NCBI GenBank assembly: GCA_037045155.1
Contig: JBAOIG010000002.1
Location: 62,001 to 126,000 of the forward strand
Origin: Thermomicrobiales bacterium
GTDB taxonomy: Bacteria; Chloroflexota; Chloroflexia; Thermomicrobiales; CFX8
Reading direction: 5' to 3'
Length of the DNA: 64,000 bases
The notes beneath the pieces are model-generated. The model did not search any database. It saw nothing but the letters and a program-made list of their open reading frames with translations, and had not been told where the DNA came from. Positions 1 to 9,199 of the stretch are shown piece after piece (the first letter of the stretch is position 1; each line of letters opens with the position of its first letter). The position numbers and the translations under genes are program-made.

Positions 1-62
1 CGCTCGTCCTCTCCTGAGCCTGGAAACGGCCGGATGCGCCAACAACGGACCGGAGGTTGCGA

Positions 63-908
63 ATGAGCTCGCAGCCGTTTCGCCATACTGCCGAACAAGT
101 CGACAGGGTCAAGCAGTCGATGCGTCAGGCCTGGAATTTGCCGGGCGCCGGATACGGTGAGATGGCGGAGACGCTTCGTCCAGCCGTCGAGCGACTGATC
201 GACGCCGCCGGAATCGCGCCGGGCGCACGCGTGCTCGACGGCGCGACCGGCGCCGGGATCGCGGCGATCGAGGCGGCCCGTCGTGACGCTATCGTCACTG
301 GCGTCGATTTCGCCGAGGAGCTGATCTCGGTGGCGCGAGAGCTGGCTGGCGCGGCCGGCCAGCCAGCGATCCATTTCGATGTCGGTGATATCGAGGATCT
401 CCCGTACGACGACGCGTCGTTCGATGTCGTGATCTCCTCGTTCGGCTCAATCTTCGCCCCGCGTCATGATGCCGTCGCGTATCAGCTCTGCCGGGTCTTG
501 CGGCCGGGTGGCCGGCTGGCCTTCACGGCGTGGCTGCCGGAGGAGCCGAACTGCCGGCTGATGACGATCACCGCGAGGTACACCCCGCCGCCGCCACCGG
601 GCAGCTTCAGTGTTTTTGACTGGTCAGATCCAGCCCACCTCGACGCGATGCTCGGCCCGTACGTCGAAGACATTTCATTGATCGTGGACGACGTGCCGTG
701 GGTGGCGTCATCGCCGTCGGACGCCTGCGACTTCCTGTTCCAGCGCGCGCTCGGTCCGACGATGTTCGTCTTCCAGCGGCTTGATCTACCGCAGAAGCTG
801 GCGCTGCATTCGGATGCGATCGAGCTGCTCAGCACCTGTATGCAGGCGGACGGCACGGTCCGCCTCTCCCGGCCTTATGTCATCGTGACCGCTCGAAAGC
901 CCGCATGA
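63..908 (+). CDS. Class I SAM-dependent methyltransferase
   Basis: This 281-residue protein is a Rossmann-fold methyltransferase of the Methyltransf_11/25 type. The SAM-binding motif I (VLDGATGAGIAAIEAAR) lies near residue 57, an acidic V-D-F end of strand two follows, and the later IEDLPYDDASFDVVIS stretch is the usual post-I and motif II region. A TTG lies six bases further upstream in frame, but the ATG at 63 has GGAGG six bases before it, so I start there. The substrate cannot be read from sequence. It stands alone upstream of typA. Confidence 0.85.
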   Translation: MSSQPFRHTAEQVDRVKQSMRQAWNLPGAGYGEMAETLRPAVERLIDAAGIAPGARVLDGATGAGIAAIEAARRDAIVTGVDFAEELISVARELAGAAGQPAIHFDVGDIEDLPYDDASFDVVISSFGSIFAPRHDAVAYQLCRVLRPGGRLAFTAWLPEEPNCRLMTITARYTPPPPPGSFSVFDWSDPAHLDAMLGPYVEDISLIVDDVPWVASSPSDACDFLFQRALGPTMFVFQRLDLPQKLALHSDAIELLSTCMQADGTVRLSRPYVIVTARKPA

Positions 909-1043
909 GCGGCCGGCACGAACTCATGGCAACCCGGCGATTTGGCGCTATCGCCAGCCAACGTTCATAGCGCGAACGCTCGCTGGCGGGATGCCTGCCG
1001 GCACGGCCGGACATCCTGTCCCCCGTCCCCATTCCCGACACGA

Positions 1044-1049
1044 TATAAT
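1044..1049 (+). promoter_or_regulatory. Probable -10 element upstream of typA
   Basis: A perfect TATAAT hexamer lies about 68 bases before the typA ATG in an otherwise GC-rich gap. No good -35 hexamer is seen 16 to 18 bases upstream, so the assignment rests on the -10 alone. Confidence 0.4.
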
Positions 1050-1116
1050 GAACGGTCGCGGTCCGTGCGGGCCGCAGTCGTATGTCAGCGCCAGCCGAAC
1101 GGGGACCCCTTTACAG

Positions 1117-2997
1117 ATGACAGCATCCTCCACCACCTCGACTCAACCGACGACGGGCCAGGCCCGCCAGGACCTGCGCAATATCGCCATCATCGCCCAC
1201 GTCGATCACGGCAAGACGACCCTGGTGGACGGGTTGCTGAAGCAGACCAATACGTTTCGTGATCCGGACGCCGCTGGCGAGCTGATCATGGACGCCAATG
1301 ACCTCGAACGCGAGCGCGGTATCACGATTCTGGCCAAGAACACGTCGATCCACTGGCGCGGCGTCAAGATCAACGTCATCGACACTCCCGGCCACGCCGA
1401 CTTCGGAGGAGAGGTCGAGCGCGTGCTGAACATGGCTGACGGGTGTCTGCTGATCGTCGACGCCGTCGAGGGGCCGATGCCGCAGACGCGGACAGTTCTC
1501 CGGCAGGCGCTCGGCCTCGGATTGCGGCCGATCGTCGTCATCAACAAGATCGATCGCCCGTTCGCCCGCATCGCGGATGTCGTCTCGCAGACTCAGGATC
1601 TGTTCCTCGACCTGGCAATCGACGCCGAGCAGCTCGACTTCCCTGTCATTTACGCGATTGCCAAGCAGGGCCGTGCCGGCTTTACGCCGGACGATCTCGC
1701 TCCCGATTTCGTGCCGCTCTTCGACACGATCGTCGATCACATCCCCCCGCCGATTGTTGACATCGACGGGCCACTCCAGCTACAGGTCGCGTCGCTCGAT
1801 TACAACCCACATCGGGGCCGGATCGCGATCGGCCGCATCCGCCGTGGCCGGCTGCACGCCGGGGAGACGCTCGTCCAGCTCGGCGCGGGCGGAGAAGAAG
1901 ATCGACAGAAGGTGACATGGCTGGCAACCCACGAGGGGTTGACGCGGCTCGAGGTTGCCGAGGCGCAGGCCGGCGACATCGTCGCCCTCACCGGCTTTCC
2001 TGCAGCACACGTCAGCGCAACGCTTGCCAATCCGGCAGCGCCAGAGGCACTACCCGGCATCGAGATCGATGAGCCGACACTGAAGTTGACGTTTGGGGTC
2101 AACACATCTCCATTCGCCGGCCGAGAGGGGGACTACCAGACCTCCCGCCAGCTCGGCGAGCGGCTACGACGCGAGCTGGAGACGAACGTCGCCCTGCGCG
2201 TCGAGCCGACCAGTCTGCCAGATGTGTTCTCCGTTTCCGGCCGCGGCGAGCTGCACTTGTCGATCCTGATCGAGACGATGCGCCGCGAAGGGTACGAGTT
2301 CCAGGTCTCGCGTCCTGAGGTCATCACCCGGGAAGAGGACGGCGAGACTGTCGAGCCGGTCGAGCAGCTGGTGATCGACACGACCGAGGAGTTCGTCGGC
2401 GCGGTCACCGAGCTGGTCGGCGGACGTCGAGCGCGGATGGTCGACATGGTCAACGACGGGCGTGGCAATGTCCGACTGGAGTTCGAAATCCCGACACGCG
2501 GGCTGATCGGGCTGCGCAACGAATTTCTCACGCGGACAAAGGGGAACGGATCGCTCTCCTCTCGTCTGATCGGCTTCGAGCAGTGGCAGGGGGCAATCTC
2601 CTCGACGCGGACTGGCGCGCTGGTCGCATGGGAGGCCGGCACTGCCCTCTCCTATGGCATCGCTGGCGCACAGGAACGTGGCATGACCTTCGTGTCTCCT
2701 GGCGAGGAAGTCTACGAAGGCCAGATCGTCGGCCAGCACGCGCGTGGCAACGATCTGGCGGTAAATATCTGCAAGGCCAAGAAGCTGACCAACATGCGTG
2801 CCGCAAGCGCCGACGCCAACATTCGGCTGACCCCGCCCGTCATCCTCTCACTCGAGCAGGCACTCGACTTCCTGGCCGACGACGAGCTACTCGAAGTCAC
2901 ACCCAAGGCATACCGCCTGCGCAAGCGCATGCTGAAGGAGCACGAACGCGCTCGCGCGAAGAAGCAGGCCGAGTCACGCGAGGCGAACCGGGGGTAG
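1117..2997 (+). CDS. typA: Translational GTPase TypA/BipA
   Basis: This 626-residue ribosome-associated GTPase of the elongation factor G superfamily helps ribosome assembly and stress adaptation. The G1 motif AHVDHGKTT is at residues 27-35, followed by the switch region RERGIT, G3 DTPGHADFGGEVER and G4 NKID. The EF-Tu-like domain II, an EF-G C domain and the BipA-specific C-terminal domain (TRGLIGLRNEFLT, then NICKAKKLTNMRAA) follow. An open frame extends upstream to 991, but the G domain normally begins 15-30 residues after the start, which fits the ATG at 1117. Length is close to the usual 600-615 residues. Confidence 0.95.
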   Translation: MTASSTTSTQPTTGQARQDLRNIAIIAHVDHGKTTLVDGLLKQTNTFRDPDAAGELIMDANDLERERGITILAKNTSIHWRGVKINVIDTPGHADFGGEVERVLNMADGCLLIVDAVEGPMPQTRTVLRQALGLGLRPIVVINKIDRPFARIADVVSQTQDLFLDLAIDAEQLDFPVIYAIAKQGRAGFTPDDLAPDFVPLFDTIVDHIPPPIVDIDGPLQLQVASLDYNPHRGRIAIGRIRRGRLHAGETLVQLGAGGEEDRQKVTWLATHEGLTRLEVAEAQAGDIVALTGFPAAHVSATLANPAAPEALPGIEIDEPTLKLTFGVNTSPFAGREGDYQTSRQLGERLRRELETNVALRVEPTSLPDVFSVSGRGELHLSILIETMRREGYEFQVSRPEVITREEDGETVEPVEQLVIDTTEEFVGAVTELVGGRRARMVDMVNDGRGNVRLEFEIPTRGLIGLRNEFLTRTKGNGSLSSRLIGFEQWQGAISSTRTGALVAWEAGTALSYGIAGAQERGMTFVSPGEEVYEGQIVGQHARGNDLAVNICKAKKLTNMRAASADANIRLTPPVILSLEQALDFLADDELLEVTPKAYRLRKRMLKEHERARAKKQAESREANRG

Positions 2998-3003
2998 CGG
3001 GAA

Positions 3004-3348
3004 TCACAGCGGGAGAAACACGACGCGATTCACGAAATCGGGCTGATTGCCGGCCTTAGCAATCAGCTCCAGATCAGAGATACATCCCGCAACCGACACT
3101 CGCAGTTGGTGAGCGAAGATAACGCCTCCGAACGAAACGCCATCGCGCTGTCGTCGTGTTGCTTCGACGAGCAGATCGGTATCTTGCGAGAACAGAACAC
3201 GTCCAAGCGCTGTCGCACGGTCGAGCAACCGTGAGTCGTCAATCTCTGTTGCCGCATTCTCGGCAGCTGTGATGACGTCAACTCGCCGCGATAATAACGC
3301 CGACGGCACTGCTCGTGGAACGTGGTGATCCATATAGAGAGCGATCAA
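3004..3348 (-). CDS. DUF5615-like PIN-fold protein, probable toxin
   Basis: The product is about 114 residues and looks like the DUF5615 PIN-like family: an early Asp (YMDHHVP), a central D-x-R-L-L-D-R-A segment, then VLFSQDTDLLVEA, where the acidic residues of a PIN-type nuclease site sit. I start it at a TTG one base after the stop of the upstream gene, giving MIALYMDHHVP; an internal ATG is five codons later. Directly following a DUF433 gene, it forms the known VapC-like/DUF433 toxin-antitoxin arrangement. RNase activity is inferred from the family. Confidence 0.75.
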   Translation of the reverse strand: MIALYMDHHVPRAVPSALLSRRVDVITAAENAATEIDDSRLLDRATALGRVLFSQDTDLLVEATRRQRDGVSFGGVIFAHQLRVSVAGCISDLELIAKAGNQPDFVNRVVFLPL

Positions 3349-3349
3349 C

Positions 3350-3670
3350 TCAGCGCAATCGGAAATCGCGAAGTGCGGCGACGAATGGTGGTTCCACCGT
3401 CTCCCGACAAAGTTCGTCCACCAGAGCCAGGCCGCGCGCGATCTCGTCATCGAGCTCCTGCTGATGATCCCAGTAATAGGCCAACGCCGAGTGAATCTGG
3501 CCGAGCGTCAGATGAGGGAACTGAAAAGCCAACTCATCCGGGCTCCAGCCATATGCTTTCTGTGCTGTCACGAGTTCGGAAACCTTCATCGTCGTGCCAG
3601 CAATGCGTGGTACCCGGCCATCATCAAGGACGATGTGCTCATAACGTGTTTCTGTTGTAGACACGCCCAT
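3350..3670 (-). CDS. DUF433 family antitoxin-like protein
   Basis: This 106-residue protein has the DUF433 layout: a short N-terminal strand region (YEHIVLDDGRVPRIAGTTMKV), then a helix-turn-helix-like part (LVTAQKAYGWSPDELAFQFPHLTLGQIHSALAYYWDH). Such proteins are the usual DNA-binding antitoxin partners of DUF5615 or PIN toxins. The ATG at 3670 is preceded by GAGAGGAG, so I prefer it to an upstream in-frame ATG. Its stop codon is one base from the toxin start, implying coupled translation. Autoregulation is typical of the family but no operator was identified. Confidence 0.8.
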   Translation of the reverse strand: MGVSTTETRYEHIVLDDGRVPRIAGTTMKVSELVTAQKAYGWSPDELAFQFPHLTLGQIHSALAYYWDHQQELDDEIARGLALVDELCRETVEPPFVAALRDFRLR

Positions 3671-3764
3671 CGCTCCTCTCTGAGATACACGATTCGCTGG
3701 GCAACACTCGTCTGGGTCCAAGTATAGGATTCCAACGCAACGCTCACCGAATCCGTATCAGCGA

Positions 3765-4640
3765 TTATGTCCGCTGATACGTCGCCACCATCATCCCGTA
3801 GTACGTCGGGGCCTCGTAGGACAGGAATGTCCCCTTCATCGGCACGACCTGCTTGACTCCCTCCAGCATCAGCAGCTGCCAGAGGCCGTCGATGGCGGCG
3901 TTGGAGATCGTCTCGTCGTCGAGCTTCAGCAGACCGAGGATGTCGTCATCCTTGATCGCCTGGACGACCGCGTCATCGACCCGCTTCGCGTCAGGGTGAT
4001 AACCGTTGGCGTGATTGGGGTCGTGGCGGTGCGCCCAATCGCAGGAGGCAATGAACGCAATCCGGCGCTCGTCTGCCTCGGCCGCCTCAGCGACCGCCTT
4101 GCCGAACGCGATGTTGACTTCCTTCGGCAGCAGCCGCGATGGCTGGACGACAACGGCGGCCGGCCCCTCATCCTCCGGCAGCCCATCGAGGAGGGCAGCG
4201 AGGACATGCCCCTTGCCCGGCAGGTTGCGATCCTGGCCGGCAAACCAGAGCGGGGTCATCGTGCCCCAGTCCAGCGGCATGATGCTCTGAGTCCGGTTCG
4301 AGCCCCCGTAGCCGACCTGGGCCACCGGTATCTCCGCCGCCCGCGCCCGCTCGACGATCGCATCGGCCAGCCGCAGGTCGAACGGCACGTTCATCTCGAC
4401 CTTGCGGTCGCCGAGCGCCATCGCGCCGGCTCCGCGGGCGCAGTCTGCAATCGAGATGAAGCCATTCACTCGAAACCCGTGTGGTGTCGAGATAACGACG
4501 ACATCCGGCTTCGCCGCGGCGAACTCGCGCTGCATCTGCTGCATCGACGCGCGTGTTGTCAACGCCCCCTCGGCGTCCTCGCTCAGTTCGGGGATAATCG
4601 GAAATCCGTGTGGCGCTACCGCGCCGGCAACAATCGGCAT
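3765..4640 (-). CDS. Class III extradiol dioxygenase (LigB/DODA) family protein
   Basis: This 291-residue protein belongs to the LigB-like fold that includes class III extradiol ring-cleavage dioxygenases and MEMO-type proteins. The N-terminal AVAPHGFPIIPE, the STPHG motif near residue 52 and SCDWAHRHDPNHANGYHP near residue 205 supply the histidines expected to hold non-haem iron. A GGAGAG sequence precedes the ATG. It lies downstream of the HD hydrolase and nitroreductase genes on the same strand. The substrate is unknown, and members of this family may lack dioxygenase activity. Confidence 0.8.
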   Translation of the reverse strand: MPIVAGAVAPHGFPIIPELSEDAEGALTTRASMQQMQREFAAAKPDVVVISTPHGFRVNGFISIADCARGAGAMALGDRKVEMNVPFDLRLADAIVERARAAEIPVAQVGYGGSNRTQSIMPLDWGTMTPLWFAGQDRNLPGKGHVLAALLDGLPEDEGPAAVVVQPSRLLPKEVNIAFGKAVAEAAEADERRIAFIASCDWAHRHDPNHANGYHPDAKRVDDAVVQAIKDDDILGLLKLDDETISNAAIDGLWQLLMLEGVKQVVPMKGTFLSYEAPTYYGMMVATYQRT

Positions 4641-4809
4641 CTCGCTCTCCTCTGTGTCATGTCACGGCAGCGTAATCACCCTGGTCTACGGCGTCCGGGC
4701 TTCAGGATGGTCGTCATGGCTCACAGACCACCGCGCGGCGTACGAGTCCGGTTCTGTCCCTACGCCACCCGATGCGTCCATCTGTCTCGCCTCATCCCCC
4801 ATCCCTCGG

Positions 4810-5583
4810 TCACAACAACGTTACTCCGTTGATTGTGATGTGGAACTCGCAGCCGAGGAACTCAGCGGCGCGGCGGCTCATCAGCATACGCGGCAGGAAG
4901 ATCTCGAAGTAGTGCATCACCTGGGCAACCGAGGTGTCGATCGCCAACTCCAGCGTGATTGTCTTCTCCGGCTCGTCTACTCGCAGAAACGACGTCTGGG
5001 CAGCGTAGTTGACGCGGTCGTGCTGGTCGAACGCATTCAGATCCGGATTGCGGACGCGCGAACGATGCACGTCGGATTTATCGGCCAGGATCAGTGCCGC
5101 GCCGACCGGGTGAACCGCCTCGCCAAGCCGGCCGGAATCATCGCCGTGGCTGCCGATCGCGCCCATGATGATGGCCACGTCGGTCGGCGGCATACCCATC
5201 CGGATGAGAATATCGTGAGCAAGCAATGCGCTCGTATACGCGTGGTCGTAGCGGCTGATGACATTGCCAACATCGTGCAAGTAGCCCGCTATTGACGCCA
5301 GCTCCTGATACTCGCTGTCGTAGCCAAGATACCGCAGCACATTCCGAGCGATCCTGGAGACCAGCGTCACATGGCGAACGCCGTGCTCGGTGTAGCCCAA
5401 CACGCCGAGGCTCTTGTTCGCCTGCTCGATCAACGCGACGACTTCGGGATCGCTGCGGACGAGATCGAACGTGACGATGTCTGGCGCGGGGTCAGGGCGC
5501 GGCGCAAGCTCCGGTCGGACCGGACGCTCCCCCAGCCGAGGGCTGCGCGCTGGCGAATCCGGCGGGTCCTGGTCTGCAGTCAT
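4810..5583 (-). CDS. HD-domain metal-dependent phosphohydrolase
   Basis: The 257-residue product carries an HD domain: EHGVRHV supplies the first His, AGYLHDVGNVI the HD pair, and further histidines follow in YDHAYTSALLAHDIL and GSHGDDSG. Proteins of this type hydrolyse phosphomonoesters or phosphodiesters of nucleotides. The open frame continues upstream through the nitroreductase gene, but that part is an out-of-frame shadow; the ATG at 5583 has GGAAGG seven bases before it. The start is 55 bases after the nitroreductase stop, so the two are probably co-transcribed. The substrate cannot be assigned. Confidence 0.85.
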   Translation of the reverse strand: MTADQDPPDSPARSPRLGERPVRPELAPRPDPAPDIVTFDLVRSDPEVVALIEQANKSLGVLGYTEHGVRHVTLVSRIARNVLRYLGYDSEYQELASIAGYLHDVGNVISRYDHAYTSALLAHDILIRMGMPPTDVAIIMGAIGSHGDDSGRLGEAVHPVGAALILADKSDVHRSRVRNPDLNAFDQHDRVNYAAQTSFLRVDEPEKTITLELAIDTSVAQVMHYFEIFLPRMLMSRRAAEFLGCEFHITINGVTLL

Positions 5584-5638
5584 AACGCGATCCTTCCACG
5601 AACAGGCCATTGCCTGCTCGATATCGTACCGCGTTGGC

Positions 5639-6211
5639 CTACCAGCTCCAGCGCTCCCAGGCACGCACCTCCTCGCGCGGCTTGCGGGTCCGCTCGCGGA
5701 GTTCGCGCTCCAGAGTGCGCTCGTCGAGATCCTCCAGCCGGCCAGCGTGTCCGATGCCGACCAGTGCCAACACCCGGACATCCTCCGGAATGCCGAGCGC
5801 GGCGCGAACCTTCCCCTCGTCGAACCCACCCACCGAATGCGCATGGAGGTCCATCGCGAACGCCTGGAGCAGCAGGTTCTCGATACCGAGGCCAGCGTCG
5901 AGCAGATAGTACTCCTTGCCGTCGACGATCTGGGCATCTTCCGGCCGGCCGCAAACAGCGATCAGCACCGGCGCGGCGCGCAAGTAGGCGTTGCCGCGGG
6001 TCAGCGCCTCGTGGACGGCGGCCAGCGTCTCCGGATGGCTGGCGACGATATACCGTGTCGGCTGTCGATTGCCGTAGGAAGGGGCCCAGCGCGCCGCCTC
6101 CAGCAGCGTCTCAACGATCTCCGTAGCCAGCGGCGTCGCCGCGAACCGACGGCTGCTATAGCGATCGACGATCGGCCCCAGCAGCGGTAGCGTGTCGTCG
6201 CCAGGATTCAT
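5639..6211 (-). CDS. Nitroreductase family protein
   Basis: This 190-residue protein is an FMN-dependent nitroreductase-fold oxidoreductase. The N-terminal RYSSRRF motif binds the FMN phosphate, AARWAPSYGNRQPTRYIV is the canonical cofactor-contact stretch, and the DAGLGIENLLLQAFAMDL helix and GGFDEGKVRAALGIPEDVRVLALVGIG close the domain. Family members reduce nitroaromatics, quinones or flavins with NAD(P)H. I use the ATG at 6211, which lies about 83 bases inside the transcript predicted from the promoter at 6301-6329; the longer open frame would start upstream of that promoter's start site. Confidence 0.85.
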   Translation of the reverse strand: MNPGDDTLPLLGPIVDRYSSRRFAATPLATEIVETLLEAARWAPSYGNRQPTRYIVASHPETLAAVHEALTRGNAYLRAAPVLIAVCGRPEDAQIVDGKEYYLLDAGLGIENLLLQAFAMDLHAHSVGGFDEGKVRAALGIPEDVRVLALVGIGHAGRLEDLDERTLERELRERTRKPREEVRAWERWSW

Positions 6212-6300
6212 CGGGCCACGCCAGTCGGTGAGTGCGCGGCGGATCGGTGAATCATTGCCCTGCTCCCTGGTGTTGCCGGCAAAGATCGCTGGCTCGCGGC

Positions 6301-6329
6301 AGAATAGGACGCTCCCGAACAAAGGTCAA
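6301..6329 (-). promoter_or_regulatory. Sigma70-type promoter for the nitroreductase operon
   Basis: Read on the minus strand, TTGACC (6329-6324) and TATTCT (6306-6301) are separated by exactly 17 bases. Transcription would begin near 6294, giving a leader of about 80 bases before the nitroreductase ATG. Confidence 0.6.
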
Positions 6330-6353
6330 CCCGGATGTGGCTGAGGTCGACGC

Positions 6354-6381
6354 TTGCGTAAGAACGATCTCGCTGTACACT
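6354..6381 (+). promoter_or_regulatory. Promoter for the lipoprotein gene
   Basis: TTGCGT (6354-6359) and TACACT (6376-6381) are 16 bases apart. They sit about 47 bases before an ATG that has GGAGGAG as ribosome-binding site, and are divergent from the nitroreductase promoter. Confidence 0.5.
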
Positions 6382-6427
6382 GGGAGAAACTATGCTCATC
6401 GTAGATTAGAAGCGATGGAGGAGCGCT

Positions 6428-7825
6428 ATGTCTTGGCGTTTCCGAGCTCCGTCGACCGCTGCGCTGGTTGCGATCTGCCTGGCTATGACCTTCGCCTCGT
6501 GCGGCGGGTCGTCACCCGCGCCGACCGCACAGCCCAGCCCTGCGCCTACTTCTACCGCTCGGCCGGCCGTCGTCACCAGCGTCCCCCGGCCTGTCGCAAC
6601 CCGGCCACCGACCAGCGTTCCTATCCCAACAGGCGCCACTCCTGGTCCAACGCCCGGCGGATCGCCAACCGCCGTGCCTTCCGGCAGCCCCACCACCACA
6701 GCGGAAGATCGCCAGGTCCTCTACGTCGACTTCTCCAACGGCCCCGGCCCGTTCCCAACGAACACCAGCGACAACTCCAGCCTCGCGATCGCCGTTGCAA
6801 GCTATATGGCGTCGGTCAACGATGGCTACTGGGTCAGCGCTGTTCCTCAGTCACCAACGCTCGATCTACAGGATGGCGTCGTTCACACCGAAGTCCAGCT
6901 CACCGGCAGCGGCTTCGCGGGCGTAATCGGACGTCACGTAGTCAATAATGACAGTAGTGAATCGTTCCTGCTCTGCGGCATCGGCGACGATGGGTCGGCC
7001 AGTTGCTGGGAATGTGTCGCTGACCACTTCACGAAGGTGCTCGCCGTCGATCCCGGCGCATTCACCCTTAGGGACATCAACTTGTTGACGATGACGATCG
7101 TCGATACGTGGTTTGCCTTCGATATCAACCAGCAGATGGTTGGCGAGGGGTCGATGACCCGCGATGAATCCGGCAACTGGGGAGTCTATGCCGAGGGCGA
7201 AGGCGGTCAGATTGTCGCCGCCTTCCAGTGGCTCTCTGTCAAAGATCCGGTCGTCGTCAGCAAGAACTTCGACGATGGATCGGCCGACCCGTTCACAGTC
7301 GGGACAAACTCCTACGGAATCACCACTTCGATAGAGGATGGCCAGTTCGTCGCCACCATGCCCAGCCTCGACGAACGCATGAGAAGCACATTTAATCCGC
7401 CGCCCGAGCAACCGTTTGGCAATGGGCTGATCGAAGCCAGGGTATCGATCGATGGCAATGGCAGTGTCGGGCTATTTGCGCGCTGGGAGCTTGATGCTGC
7501 TGCCAACTCAGCCGTGTCCAGTTATGCATGCTATCTGCATTTCGACGGCTCCGGCAGTTGTTCTCGGTATGAATCCGGCAACTGGACCGTCCTGATCACA
7601 TCGGCTCCCGGCACATTCGTCCCGACCGAGATGAACACGATGACAATGCGCGTGACCGGCACGCGGCTCGAGCTCGTTATCAACGGAAAGTCTGTCGGGA
7701 CGATCGACGACGATGCACTCAGCTATGGCAAGTGGGGCATGTTCTATGTGACGCACTCCGACGATCCGGCCGAGAACGCCGTCGCCCGCTTCGACTCGAT
7801 CCTGATCCTCGACATGGATCCGTAA
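6428..7825 (+). CDS. Secreted lipoprotein with two tandem LamG-like domains
   Basis: This 465-residue protein has a lipoprotein signal peptide with the lipidated Cys at residue 25 (FASC), then a Pro/Thr/Ser-rich linker to about residue 95 that resembles a cell-wall spacer. Two similar beta-rich domains follow, about residues 98-275 and 278-462. Each opens with an F(S/D)(N/D)G segment, has a central region where a Cys pair flanks a G-S-(A/C)-S-C motif, and ends with a strand-rich ESGNW and G(K/N)WG(V/M)(Y/F) sequence. They look like concanavalin-type jelly rolls (DUF1080/LamG-like) that bind sugars. No catalytic residues were recognised. Confidence 0.75.
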   Translation: MSWRFRAPSTAALVAICLAMTFASCGGSSPAPTAQPSPAPTSTARPAVVTSVPRPVATRPPTSVPIPTGATPGPTPGGSPTAVPSGSPTTTAEDRQVLYVDFSNGPGPFPTNTSDNSSLAIAVASYMASVNDGYWVSAVPQSPTLDLQDGVVHTEVQLTGSGFAGVIGRHVVNNDSSESFLLCGIGDDGSASCWECVADHFTKVLAVDPGAFTLRDINLLTMTIVDTWFAFDINQQMVGEGSMTRDESGNWGVYAEGEGGQIVAAFQWLSVKDPVVVSKNFDDGSADPFTVGTNSYGITTSIEDGQFVATMPSLDERMRSTFNPPPEQPFGNGLIEARVSIDGNGSVGLFARWELDAAANSAVSSYACYLHFDGSGSCSRYESGNWTVLITSAPGTFVPTEMNTMTMRVTGTRLELVINGKSVGTIDDDALSYGKWGMFYVTHSDDPAENAVARFDSILILDMDP

Positions 7826-7828
7826 TAA

Positions 7829-8944
7829 TCAGGCGAAGCGCGACAGCGCCAGGTCGTCGATCGGGATCGCCGTCGCGCCAGTCGCGACAAGATCCGCCAT
7901 CAGGACACCGATGTAGGGCGCCAGCGCGAAGCCGTGGCCGGAGAAGCCGCTGGCCATGATGAACCGATCGATCGGCGTAACCGCGCCGAGAATCGGGACG
8001 ACGTCCTCTGCCTTCGCCTCCAACCCGGCCCAGACACGCTGCACCTGCGTCTGACGCAGGATCGGCCAGACGCCGGAGGACGCCTTGGCGCTGCCGACGA
8101 TGCTCGAGTACTGGTTGAGGCCGATCGGCTTCGCCTGGTCGAGATAGACGGTCGCCGGCCATCCGCCACCGATCAGGTACTTACCGTTGCTGAGCTGCTT
8201 GAGGCTGAGCGGCCGGCCGACGCAGCCGACGACCGGGTCGAGCCCATGCGGTAGCGGCGTCGTCAGCATCATCTGCGGAGCGACCGCCTCGATCGGCACA
8301 TCGAACCCCGCCATCGCGCAGATCTTCGGGCTCCAGGCCCCAGCCGCGTTGATCACCCAGCCCGCTTCGATCTCACCATCGGGCGTCATAATGCCACGCA
8401 CCCGGCCGGAATCAGTCAGCAGGCCAATGACTGGAGTGCGCTCGCGCAGCGTCGCGCCTGCGCGAACGGCCGCGGCGGCGAACGCCTTGGTTGCCGAGAT
8501 TGGGTTGGCGTGGCCATCGGTCGGGCAGTACGCGCCGGCCAGCATCGACTCATGGGCGCCGGGCGCAACCGCGCGCACCTCATCGCCATAGAGCATCTTG
8601 ATTCCCAGCCCGGCCGCCTGCTGCTCGGCGACGCGTTGTTCGATCTCCGGCAGGTCCGCCTCGCGTTCCACCAGTGTCAGATGGCCGTCCTGGTGGTAAT
8701 CGAGGTCGGCGCCCAGCTCGTCGGAGAGGGTTGGCCACATGGAGATCGCGCGCTTGGCGATCTCCAGCTCACGCGGGTCGCGGCCTTGCTGGCGGACACC
8801 ACCGGCGCTTGCGCCAGAGGCAGCACAGGCAACTTCGCGCGCCTCGACAAGCGTCACCCCGATGCCCCGCTTCGCGAGCTGATAGGCGATCGAGCTGCCG
8901 ATCACCCCGCCACCGACAACGACGACGTCTGCTCCGCTAGCCAT
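7829..8944 (-). CDS. FAD-dependent oxidoreductase, DAO/sarcosine oxidase-like
   Basis: This 371-residue protein is a DAO-family flavoenzyme. The dinucleotide-binding motif VVVVGGGVIGSSIAYQLAKRG is at the N-terminus, and GASAGGVRQQGRDPRE is the second FAD contact. The C-terminal GFSGHGFALAPYIGVLMADL stretch is typical of sarcosine oxidase beta and related amine or amino-acid oxidases. The ATG at 8944 has a strong GGGGGAGGGG upstream. It is divergent from the quaternary-amine transporter at 9200, so methylated amine or amino-acid oxidation is a reasonable guess. It converges on the lipoprotein gene with a three-base gap. Confidence 0.85.
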   Translation of the reverse strand: MASGADVVVVGGGVIGSSIAYQLAKRGIGVTLVEAREVACAASGASAGGVRQQGRDPRELEIAKRAISMWPTLSDELGADLDYHQDGHLTLVEREADLPEIEQRVAEQQAAGLGIKMLYGDEVRAVAPGAHESMLAGAYCPTDGHANPISATKAFAAAAVRAGATLRERTPVIGLLTDSGRVRGIMTPDGEIEAGWVINAAGAWSPKICAMAGFDVPIEAVAPQMMLTTPLPHGLDPVVGCVGRPLSLKQLSNGKYLIGGGWPATVYLDQAKPIGLNQYSSIVGSAKASSGVWPILRQTQVQRVWAGLEAKAEDVVPILGAVTPIDRFIMASGFSGHGFALAPYIGVLMADLVATGATAIPIDDLALSRFA

Positions 8945-9199
8945 GCGCCCCTCCCCCTCATCGTCACTCGCGCGTACGCGCTGGCGGGATAGTCGCACAG
9001 CGCGCGCCCGGCGACCAGCCCCCCGTCTGGCCCAGACTCACAGCGTTGGCCCAAGGCCGGCCACGTTCACTGAGACCACGTCTTGCCCACCGTCCGGCCC
9101 GCGATGTGCTGGCGCGACTCGTGCGCGGTACCTGCACAGGCGGCTCAGCCCCGAACGAGCGGGGTGAGACAACGCCAACAGTGATGTGAGAATGCCAGC

